Shown here piece after piece: positions 31,722-41,932 of a stretch of 64,000 bases of DNA; the stretch's first letter is position 1; the number at the start of each line of letters is the position of its first letter. The stretch spans positions 4,650,001-4,714,000 of the forward strand of contig NC_079238.1 in the NCBI RefSeq assembly GCF_027921745.1. Reading direction: 5' to 3'. The stretch is from Schizosaccharomyces osmophilus (Eukaryota > Ascomycota > Schizosaccharomycetes > Schizosaccharomycetales > Schizosaccharomycetaceae). The notes under the pieces were generated by a model. That model was not told the origin of the DNA and ran no database searches. It worked only from the letters and a program-made list of their open reading frames with translations. A program made the translations under genes and the position numbers.

Positions 31722-33329
31722 TTCAATCAACAAAAAAAGAAAACTGAACGAAAGGAAAAAACGAGTCGTAAAGAGGATAGCTAAGAAACGCTTAAAAAGA
31801 AGAAAGGGAATAAAAATAAAAGTAAAAACGAAAAAGTTATATAGAGTATGCAGAAAAAGTATCAAAAACGAACGACAACAGCTTAAACGAATCAAGATAC
31901 TTGCGAAAATGAAACAAAGCGCAAGATGAATAAGAAAACCAAAACGAAAGTGAATAAGGCGTTGAAATGAATGAATGAGAAATTTAAGATAGAAGAGAAT
32001 AAAAGACAAGATAAATCAACGCAGTGTTCTATCACTGAATACAATGTAGGGAAAACTCCTGCGGGAGTTGGACAGACAATTACCTTTTAAAAGGTTTTTA
32101 AAAGGTCTTAAAACATAGAATCAATAGAAAGAAAATAAATTTACTAGCTTCTTCTTCTGCGATACAGAAAAAGCAAATTATTGAATTATGGTCGTGAGAT
32201 TAGGTGGTGGATGGGTTGCATTTGGCCAGCGTATTAGGCTAACCTTTTTTACAGTGTCAAGTTTGGTAACATATTAAGTGCGAGCATAAACGGGTCTAGT
32301 GTATATTAAATTTTATTTGGTAACATATGTGCAATATTGGATTAGCTTATTAAACTACAGTCTCGTTTAAAAATGGTAGGATGGGTAGAAAAGCAAAACA
32401 ATTTAAACCGAAAAGAGAGCGATTCACCAAAAGAATAAATCGACAAGAACCAATACGTATGTTGGAACAGAGTCCGTTTCCAACGGTTAACTGTATGTCG
32501 TTGTTTGGTTTGTTTTATTGATACATCCAACTTTTCCAAGCAGAAAATAAACAAACCGAAATAGCAAAATAAACAAAGGAAAGGAACTAAAAAAACAAGA
32601 GAAAAAACTTCAGTCCCATGCTGTAAAAAAAAAAAAAAAAAGGAAGAAAAAAAGAAAAAGCTGCGTAAACACAATTGATGTAAACAAACAAGTGAAAAAA
32701 AAAAAAAAAAATAGCGAAAAAATGCTAATACTACCCATAAAGTCTTTCTATTAGGAAAAAAAATAAATAAATAAAAAGAAAAGCTATAATGAACATGCTT
32801 GTAGGATTGTGCGTTTGTTTTCCATGTCGTTTGTAATCTATTCTGTTCATTACGACCAAATGAAAATCCACAACAAGCATTGTATGACAAAAGGTAGGGA
32901 TCAAAAGCCATCTTATATAATTTTGTAACAAGGACCAAAAAAGAAAAGATTTATCGTTCACTGAATACCCAAGTGCCTTCCATAGAACCCGACCCTTTTG
33001 TTTACATTTGAGCCTGTGCTGAAGGCGACATTGTAAACGCCCCCACCTAAACACAACAATTATGAATACATGCCCCCAGTAAAAGCACAGTACGTTGCAG
33101 TTCAATATAATATTTAGCGAAAAAAAGGAAATTTTGCCATCACCGTTTTGCCCATTTGATTAGGAAAATAAATAAATTTAATCCTATTTTATTGATTTTA
33201 TTAACACTTTTTTTTTCTTTATAAGTAGCACCTCACCTCCATGCAGAACCTCTAACTAACACCTTAACCTATTTGGTAAAGAAAAAGAACTTTTATTCTT
33301 TTTTCATTCAGGAACTGCGTTTACGTTTT
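31722..33329. other. Long divergent nif1 / sui1 intergenic region
   Basis: 1.6 kb, one of the longest gaps left of mat1. It holds purine-rich leader sequence (31.73-32.0 kb), two A-runs (32622-32641 and 32694-32711) and two Mei4/FLEX-type motifs. The frames crossing it are Phe-rich products of the homopolymer tracts. A non-coding or meiotic transcript is possible but not demonstrated. Confidence 0.5.
32680..32690 (+). promoter_or_regulatory. FLEX (Mei4) element
   Basis: GTAAACAAACA, a perfect match to the FLEX core bound by Mei4, with a second GTAAACA core at 32665-32671. Two forkhead cores within 26 bp suggest middle-meiotic regulation of a nearby transcript. Confidence 0.5.
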
Positions 33330-33867
33330 ATGTCTGCTATTCAAAACTTCAATACAATTGGTAAGTTGCAAATTGAAAGAGGATTCGGAAAAAAGGCCAA
33401 AATTATTGTCAACGCGTTTTTTAGAGTAGAGAGCAGGATGATTGCAGTTTAGATTTAAATTCATGAATTATTACGTTTATGTTTCACTTATTTGGCTGAT
33501 CTTGGTCTTTGGAATCCATCTTTGAGTGGAAATTTTTCATACATGGGAGCAGTACTAACTTATATTAGATCCTTTTGCTGACACTGGTGATGATGATGCT
33601 CAGCCTCTGAATAACATTCATATTCGTATCCAGCAGAGAAATGGTCGTAAAACTTTAACCACTGTCCAAGGTCTTCCTCGTGAATTTGACTTGAAGCGTA
33701 TCTTGCGTGTTTTGAAAAAGGACTTTGCTTGTAACGGTACTATCGTAAAGGACGATGATTTGGGTGAAGTCATCCAACTTCAAGGCGACCAACGTGTTAA
33801 CGTTATGCAATTTTTGACCCAGCAATTGGGCATGCAAAAAAAGAACATTAAAATCCACGGTTTCTAG
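33330..33867 (+). CDS. sui1: Translation initiation factor eIF1 (Sui1)
   Basis: Two exons, 33330-33360 and 33569-33867. The 208-bp intron has donor GTAAGT and acceptor TATTAG with a CTAAC branch, and splits an Asp codon. The product is 109 aa, the exact eIF1 length. The SUI1 domain is complete: 'NIHIRIQQRNGRKTLTTVQG' and 'LQGDQRVNVMQFLTQQLG'. eIF1 controls AUG selection by the scanning 43S complex. The unusually long intron is notable for this genus. Confidence 0.95.
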
Positions 33868-34078
33868 ATGTTTTTTCTTTCGACATCATGTCGTCTCTCT
33901 TTACTAGTCTTTAGATGAAGATTAATGTAATGAGTGGCGTCTGCCCTGTATAAATGTTTTATTGCCTATGGAAAATATTTAGCATCTAATAAACTACATG
34001 TTGTTAGCTCCGTTTGGCATATATACATATATTGCCTGTGTCCTCGTAGTATATTATTTATTTACATGAGCTCATAAG

Positions 34079-36319
34079 TTATTTATTATTCTCATTAGAA
34101 ACATCATAAGGTAGCGGCCGACGAGGTAGCTTATGCTTGCCAGCAATCAAAGTGGATTCGTCGGTGTTAGATTCTTTTTCTTTCGCCAGTAGCTTATCAT
34201 CTGCCATTGATTCATTGACAAAGGGAAGTGTATTTTCTTGTCCTTCGGGTTGTCTTTTTGTTTCTTCCTTTGGGCTTGGCCCCGAATCTGACTTCTGTAA
34301 CAGCTTAAATTGCGAGTTTTTGTTTGCAAAGGACAATTTATCATCAGTCAATTGATTCGTTTCTAAAAAGTCGTCTTTTTTGTCATTATCAATTAAATTG
34401 GGGCTTTTCGTAGGAATCTCTTTTTCCTTTGGTTGAATAATCGCCTTCCTCGAGGTACTGTTATCAGCATGAGATTCTGTATTCATGTCTTCATCCTCAT
34501 CATCAGATGAATTCAAGTAATTAGCTTGGAGTTTTTTTACCATTGACTTGGCTTCTGATATTCCCTGGTAGAACGATTTTTTCGCTGCAACTCCATACTT
34601 TTTAGTCGCGTCCGATATTGTAGATTGAGAATTGTCATTCCAAAACTTCGGTCTTGATTTTCCAGACTTCGTGCTCTTTCTATCTGCAGGCGTCGATTTT
34701 ACAGACTGATTGTCTCGCAATGCATAACTAGGGTTGGTATTGACGGGGAAAGGCGTTGGTAACTGAACACTTTTTGTTTCTCCATCTGAAAGAGAGTTGT
34801 CTAAATCATTTCCAAAGTCTTTAGTCAGAGACTTATTTAAATCAAAGTCTTTTACAATAGACTCACTCGATTTAATAGATTTCCAGTCTGCGTCATCTAA
34901 TTGTGGTTCGGGAGATTGATCGGGTTTTTTGCTCTTTTTAGTCTCTGCTTGTTTTTCTGTGTCGTAATACTTTGAATCTTTAGAATTGTACAAACCTCCC
35001 TTTACAGGAAAAGGATCATCAGAGAAAAAAGCAATGTCGTTCATATGTGGAAGGACCATTGTTTCGAAAATTAAGTCCAGTAGCTTGTTTCGTATAAAAT
35101 TCAATAGATAGCTGTTGCTAAGTTGCTTTTGGAATACAGTAGGCTCAACATGAAGTTCAACTTTGGGTTCGTTGTAGAAGCCATACCAAATTCTGTTTGA
35201 AGGGGGCGGTTTGATGAAAAGACGGACTCTTCCAGATAAGTGTCGCAAACGGATAACCAAAGAGAATTTCACCTTCTTAGAGGGAATCTTTGATCCTAGC
35301 GTTAGTTTTGCACTTGTCTCAGCCTTAAAACTACAGTCACCCTGATATAGAATATCCGCAGCCACATTTAGTTCTCCTGCTTCTGAAAAAGAAATAAGAT
35401 CTAAGTTGTTAACAACAGGAACGGATTCTCCAACATCAACATTAGTAACCTGGATTTCAGACATCATTTCAGGAGTACTTATTTTAGATAATTTACGAGA
35501 TAATTTGTGCTTAATCGTATTCTTGAAGCCTTCAGATTTGTGAATTCCCAAATAGATCCTTCCTATGAAAGCATTAAGCCAAATTAGGTCCGGAGAGGAG
35601 AGATTATCGAGATTATTTTTGACGGTATCATAATCAAAAGTGACAGGACCGTCAATTGGTCTGAGAGGTGGACAGGATTTCGAAAATGAGAGAAGTTTGA
35701 AATACCAATCTTCTTTTTTTGATGGAGTTCTTGCATATAAATACAGGTTTTGAGAATCCAGAGTAATCTGGTCTAATTGAGGAAGTAGCTTCCCTGTAGT
35801 AGGTTCTAATAAAATCGCATTTCGATTGCTGAAAGCTTCATTTTCGGACACCTCAGTAGGATATAATGTGATGTTGTAATTCTCTAGAACCATAGTACTT
35901 AGTAAACAATGTGTGTTTAGTGGGTCGTGCAATAAGAGTTTTCCGTTGATTAGCTTTACAAAATAGACGTTTTTGGGATTTTTTATAGCGTATCGAGTTG
36001 TTTTCCCTTCATCTGTTGAGACCTTTATATCAGAAAGTAGCGTGTTTGATTCGATCTTTCCATCAGAAGTCTCTTCAATTTCTTGAACTTTGACGGAGCC
36101 ACTTTTACCATTTAGGAATGCGGGAGAAAGTCTGACCCAGTCTTGGATTACGACCGTTTCCGGCGAATCAGAGATAGTTGTTTTGTAGTCCTCAATAGAA
36201 ATTTCTGCTTTATCGTCATCGGTTTTCCCTTTGGACATTAAGTACAGGTAAATTAATACCAAAAGAGGAAGAAAGGTTAATCCACCTAATAAATATGCAA
36301 GAAGGAAGGATAGAAACAT
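34079..36319 (-). CDS. SMP-domain lipid-transfer protein (Nvj2/TEX2 type)
   Basis: 746 aa from the ATG at 36319; 12 upstream codons are open but begin with TTG. An N-terminal membrane anchor ('FLSFLLAYLLGGLTFLPLLVLIYLYL') is followed by a PH-like region (~60-215) and an SMP/TULIP lipid-binding domain (~235-450; 'LSSPDLIWLNAFIGRIYLGI' start and 'FIRNKLLDLIFETMVLPHMNDIAFF' end). The last ~290 residues are disordered, Lys/Ser/Asp-rich. It corresponds to S. pombe SPBC23G7.06c. Relatives act at ER-vacuole or ER-Golgi contacts moving lipids. Confidence 0.82.
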   Translation of the reverse strand: MFLSFLLAYLLGGLTFLPLLVLIYLYLMSKGKTDDDKAEISIEDYKTTISDSPETVVIQDWVRLSPAFLNGKSGSVKVQEIEETSDGKIESNTLLSDIKVSTDEGKTTRYAIKNPKNVYFVKLINGKLLLHDPLNTHCLLSTMVLENYNITLYPTEVSENEAFSNRNAILLEPTTGKLLPQLDQITLDSQNLYLYARTPSKKEDWYFKLLSFSKSCPPLRPIDGPVTFDYDTVKNNLDNLSSPDLIWLNAFIGRIYLGIHKSEGFKNTIKHKLSRKLSKISTPEMMSEIQVTNVDVGESVPVVNNLDLISFSEAGELNVAADILYQGDCSFKAETSAKLTLGSKIPSKKVKFSLVIRLRHLSGRVRLFIKPPPSNRIWYGFYNEPKVELHVEPTVFQKQLSNSYLLNFIRNKLLDLIFETMVLPHMNDIAFFSDDPFPVKGGLYNSKDSKYYDTEKQAETKKSKKPDQSPEPQLDDADWKSIKSSESIVKDFDLNKSLTKDFGNDLDNSLSDGETKSVQLPTPFPVNTNPSYALRDNQSVKSTPADRKSTKSGKSRPKFWNDNSQSTISDATKKYGVAAKKSFYQGISEAKSMVKKLQANYLNSSDDEDEDMNTESHADNSTSRKAIIQPKEKEIPTKSPNLIDNDKKDDFLETNQLTDDKLSFANKNSQFKLLQKSDSGPSPKEETKRQPEGQENTLPFVNESMADDKLLAKEKESNTDESTLIAGKHKLPRRPLPYDVSNENNK

Positions 36320-36710
36320 AATTGGTTTAACAATTGCGGCAAGGGGTACAGTCAAATGAGCGTAAAGTTGTAGATACTTTAGTACGCTTGCTAGGAGGCG
36401 TGGAGTTTGAGAGAATTGTGGTAAGAGTAATTGTTTAGAAAGAAACTTTTAAACAGATTCTATAAGTGCTCATAAAAACATTAATAAACAGTTCGAGTTT
36501 GCGGTGTGTTGTTGAGAGTTACGTAGTGTTCGGTGGACGTTTTATGTGCAACATAAATAAAAGTAGTTGCCAACGTAAATAGAAACAAGTTACGAATAAA
36601 TAGTTACAATATAAAAGATAAAAACAGTGTTTATTCGATCAATGCGCAAATACTATGTAAGTCTAAATATTTAACCAAAAACCCAGAGTAAATAAAACGG
36701 AAAAAGGAAG
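36320..36710. other. SMP gene promoter / cms1 3' region
   Basis: About 390 bp. The + strand is already G-rich over C on this side of mat1. No gene. Confidence 0.5.
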
Positions 36711-37662
36711 CTAGTAGAAACAGATTTTGGTGGTCTTGTCTGATAAACGTTTAAGTAGAGAGGGATGAGTGAGAAACTCCATGACAGGTTTTTTACAGTC
36801 ATTGTTTGAGATAAGGTTGTATGATTTTTTGTCAGTGAATGTATAATCCAGAATAACAAACTTCAAGTGATCAAAGTTGAGGTTTCCTAATTTGACGTTA
36901 GTAAGGGAAGAACTAAAGATTTATTACATACCGTTTGTCAATTGTAGTATACGTTGGGGGGTCCCTACTGCTATACCAATCTTGTTATTTTTGCAGTATT
37001 CGATGTGTTCGTCAAGCTTGATATGCTTACCGAAGAGTTTTGTAATTTTAAATTCTTCTGTCTGTAGTTTCCTAAGAGCCTTTACGATATCAAGAGCCCG
37101 TAAAGCAGAGAGACAGAAAATTAGGGTAGTAGGACTACCGTTCGAATCAACTTTGTTGAACTCATTTTCTTGATTGTTTTTTTTGAACGCGTGAGTTACG
37201 TATTCGGGATAGTTTCCAGTTTCCCGTTCATTGGGAAAGTCAATTGTATCTTCGATGTACGAAGCTAAGTTTCCAAGTTAGTATAAGTAAAAAGGGTTGT
37301 TTTCGAGAAGACATACATTTGATAAACCTGTCTTGTAATTCTACAGCAGAAAGATCTTTAAAATTGATGCGAATTTGGTTGTTAATAATGTCAGACAAGA
37401 TATCAGGAGAGTGGGCAAGAGAAGTGGCTTCTTTGCCAGATGTGCCGAATTTTTGCTTTTTCTTTTCCTTTAATTTTTGACGTTGGCGTTTGCGTTTGTT
37501 TTTTTTGACTTCAGAAGCATCTGAAGAAGGTTGATTGGCTTCGATTTCATGTGAAGAAGACTGGGATTGACTGTCGTTGTCGGATTCGTTTGAAGAGGCG
37601 TCAATTTGGTAGTCTAAATCATCCTCTAACGCGTCTGCGTTTGTCTCTGTGTGCTTCATCAT
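36711..37662 (-). CDS. cms1: Cms1-like ribosome biogenesis protein
   Basis: Three exons in transcript order: 37662-37317, 37264-36932 and 36886-36711. Donors are GTATGT in both introns; branches are ACTAAC and acceptors CTTAG and ATTAG. Phases 1/1 are consistent throughout, giving 284 aa. The N-terminal third is acidic then very basic ('KKNKRKRQRQKLKEKKKQK'). The rest is a DEAD-like RecA fold without Walker A, with 'PTTLIFCLSALRALDIVKAL', 'IGIAVGTPQRILQLTN' (the motif Ib TPxR region) and 'KFVILDYTFTD' in place of DEAD. Cms1 is part of the small-subunit processome pathway. Between the SMP gene and rga7 as in S. pombe. Confidence 0.82.
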
Positions 37663-37964
37663 GTAGTACAGTTGACGTTGTTCGGAAAAAAGGACGTAGT
37701 GGTTTGGTTGAGCAAGGTTGTTTGAAAAGAAATAAGATGGTAGTTAGTGAAAATATAGATATTGAAAAGTAGTAGTGTCTAGTTTAATTATTTAAAAGAA
37801 AGAGAAAAAGTTAGATATTATTCGTGAAATAAAGAAAAAGAACTGAAGTAAACTGTGTACAAAGAAATTAAGCATATTGATTTTTTTTTTCCAAAGTAAA
37901 AAAGAAGAATTAAAGAATCAAGTGAACCGACGTTTACAGGATATTGAAATTTATGTACAATTCT
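37663..37964. other. cms1 promoter / rga7 3' region
   Basis: About 300 bp. The + strand is purine- and G-rich. No gene. Confidence 0.5.
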
Positions 37965-39971
37965 CTAGTCATAGTCAAAAATAGTAAAGCAATAATCTAT
38001 GAGGATTTCAATAGTGCGTGAGAAACTACTAATTTCTGGGATCGTAGCTTGTTTTAACAAAGTAGGGCCCCAAATGATAGCAAGATTATTAGTGGACATT
38101 TTGTTGACATCGCTGTTGTCCTTGATTTTAGTCAAATGAATTGTGAGATGACGAATAGTAGAATAGTTAGCGTCGGGCAAATCATTAATGGCGCGATGTA
38201 CAGCATCTCTCCGACGCGCTTCGTCCTCAACCTTACCAGCGTCAATAAAATCGTTGTAGTGTTGATTTGGAATAAGAGGTTCGGACAATTCGCGGAAGAA
38301 GGATTTCAAGAGATCAGCAAGGGAATGAACGTCGTTTCCATAATCCTTTGCCGAATTGAGGATCGTAAGAGGTTCTTTTGTGAATTGCTGACGAAGAGCG
38401 AGCACCTTGGCGGCAGAACTGGGAATGCGGTAGATTCCTTGAATGTTGAGGCCAAAAGTTTCTATTTGGGTGGTACATTGAACAACGACGTTTGGAACGT
38501 TGGAATGTTCACGTAAGAGAATGGCTTCCAAATGAGCACCAAAGAGAATGGTTGAGTCAGAAACCGGTGACTGGGGCTTATTATTAGACTCAACAATGTC
38601 TTGGGCAGGAAAAAAGTTAGGGGAAGGAGGTTTTGCAGAATCAGAAGTCTTTAATTTTGTTTGTGTCGATGGTGGTAAAGGATTAGTATCGATATTGGGG
38701 GGGTTGGTGGCCGTAGGTGTTTGTACTTCTGGTAGTGGATGGATGGTTTCAGACTTCGTTGGTGAAGGAGAGCCTCTTGAGGAAAGAGCAGGATTTGGAG
38801 GTGCAGGTGCAGGTGCAGGTGCAGGTTTTAGAGGTTTGGTAGGTGAGGGTAGTGTCTCTTGAGGTTGTGGTTTTTGCGAATTGGAAGCTATTTGGTTGTG
38901 AGAAGTCATAGGGCGGTTAAAGTTGTTTGTGGAAGGCGTGGAAATGTGGGTAGGATTTGTTGGAGTAGAAATGTTTACGGAGGGAGGTGTAGAAGATGTG
39001 TTAGAGGGACCATAGGAACTAGGTGGTTGAACGATTTTCGTTTTTGAAGCGTCAGAAGGGTTTTGATCATTTTTACGTCGAGAAGAAGAGTCGAGAACGT
39101 ATTGGCGGAAGTCGGCGTTAGAATCAAAATTGTGGAGAGCATGTTCGAAACCACAGCTTTGAGTTGAGATGTTTTGAGGGCGGATCAAGACACCGTTCAT
39201 GACAGTGTGAGTTTCACAAAGTTTTGTGTAACGGAGATAATTACAGTTAAGGGAGGCTTCAATTTCTTTCTGTAAGCTGAAGAACTGCTTAATATAGTTG
39301 GGACGATGAATGAGAAGAAGTTCTTGTTGGGCTGTTTGGGCATTTTGAATGTTAGATTTCATGTCCGACTCTGCAGATTCTGCTTTAGAGCGAGCCTCCT
39401 CTTCGAGTCGGGAGAGTTGAGCATTGGACTTTGGTTTGAAGAAACCAACTTTTTTCTGGTTGTCACTGGCGTTTTTTTGATCGAGAGTGTGATTGTAGTC
39501 GGATTCAGCACTCTTGAAGCGGGCTTTGGATTTGTCCATGTGTACGACGGCTTCAAGGTATGAGTTTTCTTGGCGTTTGGCATATTCCTTGATAGACTTT
39601 CGTTTGCGATCACACCCTTTATAGAAATCCAAGACTTCATCAGAGCAAGTAGAGAAAGCCTTGTGTTGTGTAAAGGAATTAGCAGCGAGTTGTTCATGGA
39701 TTTGAAGGGATTTGACGAGTACCGCTGGAAAAGAACTGGATGAAGCGTGGTTGTCTTGAAATGTTTCGAGAAACGACTTTGCAATCTTTTGAAGATCCTT
39801 TGCAGACTGTTCTTCAAGAACAGCTCGTTTCTTCAAAAAATTTGCGAATTCCTTGGAAATGTTTAAGTGGGATTTGATTCGGTCATTGAGTATGGACAAA
39901 CCAAGTTCACTGTGAAGAATGGTTTCAACTTTAGGGTCTTTTAGAATGTCGGTTTTTGTTTCAGCATCCAT
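37965..39971 (-). CDS. rga7: F-BAR RhoGAP Rga7
   Basis: 668 aa, one exon. N-terminal F-BAR (residues ~10-270, 'LSILNDRIKSHLNISKEFANFLKKRAVLEE'-type start) binds membrane, a Pro/Ser/Thr-rich linker (~290-450, including an Ala-Pro run) follows, and a RhoGAP domain lies at ~475-665. The arginine finger is visible in 'GIYRIPSSAAKVLALR', and 'LADLLKSFFRELSEPLIP' is the second GAP block. In S. pombe Rga7 acts on Rho2/Cdc42 and in septum formation. The coding strand is markedly C-rich, part of the mat1-centred skew. It lies directly left of mat1, as in S. pombe. Confidence 0.92.
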   Translation of the reverse strand: MDAETKTDILKDPKVETILHSELGLSILNDRIKSHLNISKEFANFLKKRAVLEEQSAKDLQKIAKSFLETFQDNHASSSSFPAVLVKSLQIHEQLAANSFTQHKAFSTCSDEVLDFYKGCDRKRKSIKEYAKRQENSYLEAVVHMDKSKARFKSAESDYNHTLDQKNASDNQKKVGFFKPKSNAQLSRLEEEARSKAESAESDMKSNIQNAQTAQQELLLIHRPNYIKQFFSLQKEIEASLNCNYLRYTKLCETHTVMNGVLIRPQNISTQSCGFEHALHNFDSNADFRQYVLDSSSRRKNDQNPSDASKTKIVQPPSSYGPSNTSSTPPSVNISTPTNPTHISTPSTNNFNRPMTSHNQIASNSQKPQPQETLPSPTKPLKPAPAPAPAPPNPALSSRGSPSPTKSETIHPLPEVQTPTATNPPNIDTNPLPPSTQTKLKTSDSAKPPSPNFFPAQDIVESNNKPQSPVSDSTILFGAHLEAILLREHSNVPNVVVQCTTQIETFGLNIQGIYRIPSSAAKVLALRQQFTKEPLTILNSAKDYGNDVHSLADLLKSFFRELSEPLIPNQHYNDFIDAGKVEDEARRRDAVHRAINDLPDANYSTIRHLTIHLTKIKDNSDVNKMSTNNLAIIWGPTLLKQATIPEISSFSRTIEILIDYCFTIFDYD

Positions 39972-40464
39972 AGTGTTTGGGGATTGGTAATGGATGGTGA
40001 AAATGATTGAATGCTCCGTTGGAATGAAAGTGAGGATGAGAAAAGGAGGGCGGGTTGGAGTTCACAGACGTATACTGGTGGTAGGTAGACTGTGAGGGAG
40101 TCTGTGAGGTGTTGGGTAGAGCGGTGTAATGGAATTAAGATTAATCTGATTGGAGTGCGTTAGCAAAAAAAAAGCGAAGCTCACTGGCATTTGTAACTAA
40201 AGTGCCATACCCACGATAAGTGGGGTATCATTCTTAGTGGGGTCTGTAGTAGAACTGTTGAACTTGTAAGGGAAAGATGATTTAGAGAAGAAGTACGGAA
40301 GAGACTAGAAAGTACTGAAAACGACGCGTTGGAAAAGAATGAGATTGTTAATTTTGTAGATGTAAGGATGTTTACGAAAGCTTTGATGGTTTGGACGCGT
40401 AGACGATTGTGTAATTCACAGAAAACAGAGAACAAAATAGTTTGGTAATATGGAACTACGATAC
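39972..40464. other. rga7 promoter / mat1-proximal region
   Basis: About 490 bp between rga7 and the mat1 H2-like box. The + strand is extremely G-rich (40081-40140 has 26 G and 3 C). It contains a small imperfect inverted repeat at 40207-40228 and AGTGGGGT twice. In S. pombe the replication terminator RTS1 lies on this side of mat1. Confidence 0.5.
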
Positions 40465-40808
40465 AAAGGTTCAAGAATGAGAAAGAAGCTCAAAAGGTAG
40501 AAAAAGATATATAAAAAGATATAGAGAGATATAAATAGTGCATTCAATTGATTATGACAAATGGGATAAAATCTGAGCTGACAGTATGCTGCTATGACTG
40601 TCAACTTGTCATCAAGTAGATGGACCAAATAAAGTCGGATAACAATTCATAGAACTTGATAAATATACAATTAGAAGTCTTTTATAGTTTAGATTGTAGG
40701 GACTGGAATAACATAATTTTTCTGTATGCACAGCATCCAACCTAATAGCCAGAAACGCCTTCCAAATTTACTGAACCGTGCTTATATGTAGTTTATAGTT
40801 GTTGTGTT
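40465..40808 (+). repeat. mat homology box, left (H2-like), mat1 copy
   Basis: 344 bp with no mismatch seen against 61292-61635 of the silent M cassette. S. pombe H2 is 135 bp, so this box is longer. Its last 41 bp lie inside the 3' end of matPc. Confidence 0.93.
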
Positions 40809-41121
40809 CTTTATGCCAGAGGGTAAGGATAATTTTTTCTAACGTTGCAATTTGTTTCCGCACATCCTGGTACTGACTTAATTCTGCTGTTTGTGACCAT
40901 GCTGATTTAACATTTTGAGGTAAAGAACGCCATATATTTGAACATTTAGCAGAGACACCGCCCCAGTCTCCTGAAGATTTTAAAAGCTTGTGAATCCTGC
41001 TCCGAAATAAGATGAAACCGTTCTTATAGTTGTGATTAGACGTCCGATTTTTTCTTGTTTTAAATAAAGTAGAAGGTGTTAGAACCGGTAAGAACACTGG
41101 GTTTTTTAATGTTGGATTCAT
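40768..41121 (-). CDS. matPc: mat1 matPc, alpha-box transcription factor
   Basis: 117 aa (S. pombe Pc is 118). P-cell-specific regulator needed for pheromone and receptor genes in plus cells. The MAT-alpha (HMG-related) box is at residues ~33-95, 'NGFILFRSRIHKLLKSSGDW' through 'SAKCSNIWRSLPQNVKSAW'. It is transcribed away from matPi. The last 12 residues (HNNYKLHISTVQ) are encoded within the shared H2-like box and are therefore identical to the end of Mi in the M cassette. Confidence 0.92.
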   Translation of the reverse strand: MNPTLKNPVFLPVLTPSTLFKTRKNRTSNHNYKNGFILFRSRIHKLLKSSGDWGGVSAKCSNIWRSLPQNVKSAWSQTAELSQYQDVRKQIATLEKIILTLWHKEHNNYKLHISTVQ

Positions 41122-41253
41122 TTTAAATATTTAGAAAGTTGGTGGGTTCTGCGGTCCATTTATAGTTGTATGGTGGCTCCTTTTCTTTGTTCTCTCTGTA
41201 ACTTAGATTACCGAAGTGTACTTCTGAAAGTTAGCATTAATACAACAGTCAAT

Positions 41254-41730
41254 ATGAAAGAATTGATCTCTTTTTTAAATAATTTACTGCGAAAATTTGT
41301 TACAATTAATCATGAAAGATTTGGATTTATATTAGAGCAATTGAAACACGCGTATGGACTACTGGTTGATGTTAAACACGTCCCTGCTAAGTACATTCTT
41401 GAGAGCTTTAAAATATTGGAATCAATTAAACACGTCTGCAATGTTAAAATACACGAAAATGTCACGCGAAACACTCTTAACTTCAGTTTACAAGCTCAAC
41501 TTTTCAAACCAAATGTATTGAACTGCATTCACATAAGTAACGCGAGTGGACGTCCCTTAGTGACATCCAGAGATACCTGTGCAGATTGTATCAAGGCTCA
41601 TTTAATGCGTTGGCTATTACTTCATGTTGATAATCCATATCCTACACCTTCAGAATACTACCAATTGTGTCTTGAAACTGGTTTAACGAGAAATCAATTG
41701 CGTAATTGGTTTTCCAATAGACGACGCTAA
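41254..41730 (+). CDS. matPi: mat1 matPi, homeodomain meiotic regulator
   Basis: 158 aa from the ATG at 41254 (S. pombe Pi is 159 as I recall); the frame opens further to an ATG at 41170, but that would leave only ~50 bp to divergent matPc. The homeodomain fills the C-terminus: 'KAHLMRWLLLHVDNPYPTPSEYY' then 'GLTRNQLRNWFSNRRR', ending directly after the NRRR of helix 3, as in S. pombe. Pi acts with Mc in the h+/h- diploid to induce mei3 and enter meiosis. Confidence 0.92.
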   Translation: MKELISFLNNLLRKFVTINHERFGFILEQLKHAYGLLVDVKHVPAKYILESFKILESIKHVCNVKIHENVTRNTLNFSLQAQLFKPNVLNCIHISNASGRPLVTSRDTCADCIKAHLMRWLLLHVDNPYPTPSEYYQLCLETGLTRNQLRNWFSNRRR

Positions 41731-41869
41731 CTAGCACCGATAATGCAGGAATAGACAATACTATACAACTTTTTTTCAATTTCTTTGTACATACAATTAT
41801 ACAGTAGTTCTATTAAGCCATTTCTATCAGTAGGTCCCGTTCAATTTTTTGCGTGTTTGGAATTCATAA

Positions 41870-41932
41870 ATTTTTTTTTCGGAAAACAAATGTATAGGCT
41901 TTCTCTATTGTTTTATGTCGTTCGTTTCCATG
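41870..41932 (+). repeat. mat homology box, right (H1-like), mat1 copy
   Basis: 63 bp identical to 62765-62827 (M cassette) and, inverted, to 63422-63484 (P cassette). S. pombe H1 is 59 bp. mat1 and the silent P cassette share 15 more bases beyond it, to 41947. Confidence 0.93.

Noticed and set aside
31722-32009. N-terminal extension of nif1 rich in Phe and Leu
   Set aside because: The frame is open but composition changes sharply at MSEVEQQL, and S. pombe Nif1 has a similar length without it.
32342-33105. Long minus-strand frames of 198 and 124 codons upstream of nif1
   Set aside because: Phe-rich translation of A/T homopolymer runs in a promoter region; no family signature.
38548-39563. 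Gly/Val-rich + strand frames antisense to rga7
   Set aside because: Shadows of the Pro/Ala/Thr-rich F-BAR linker on a C-rich coding strand.
41170-41253. Upstream ATG extending matPi by 28 residues
   Set aside because: It would leave ~50 bp to divergent matPc, and the shorter form matches the S. pombe length.
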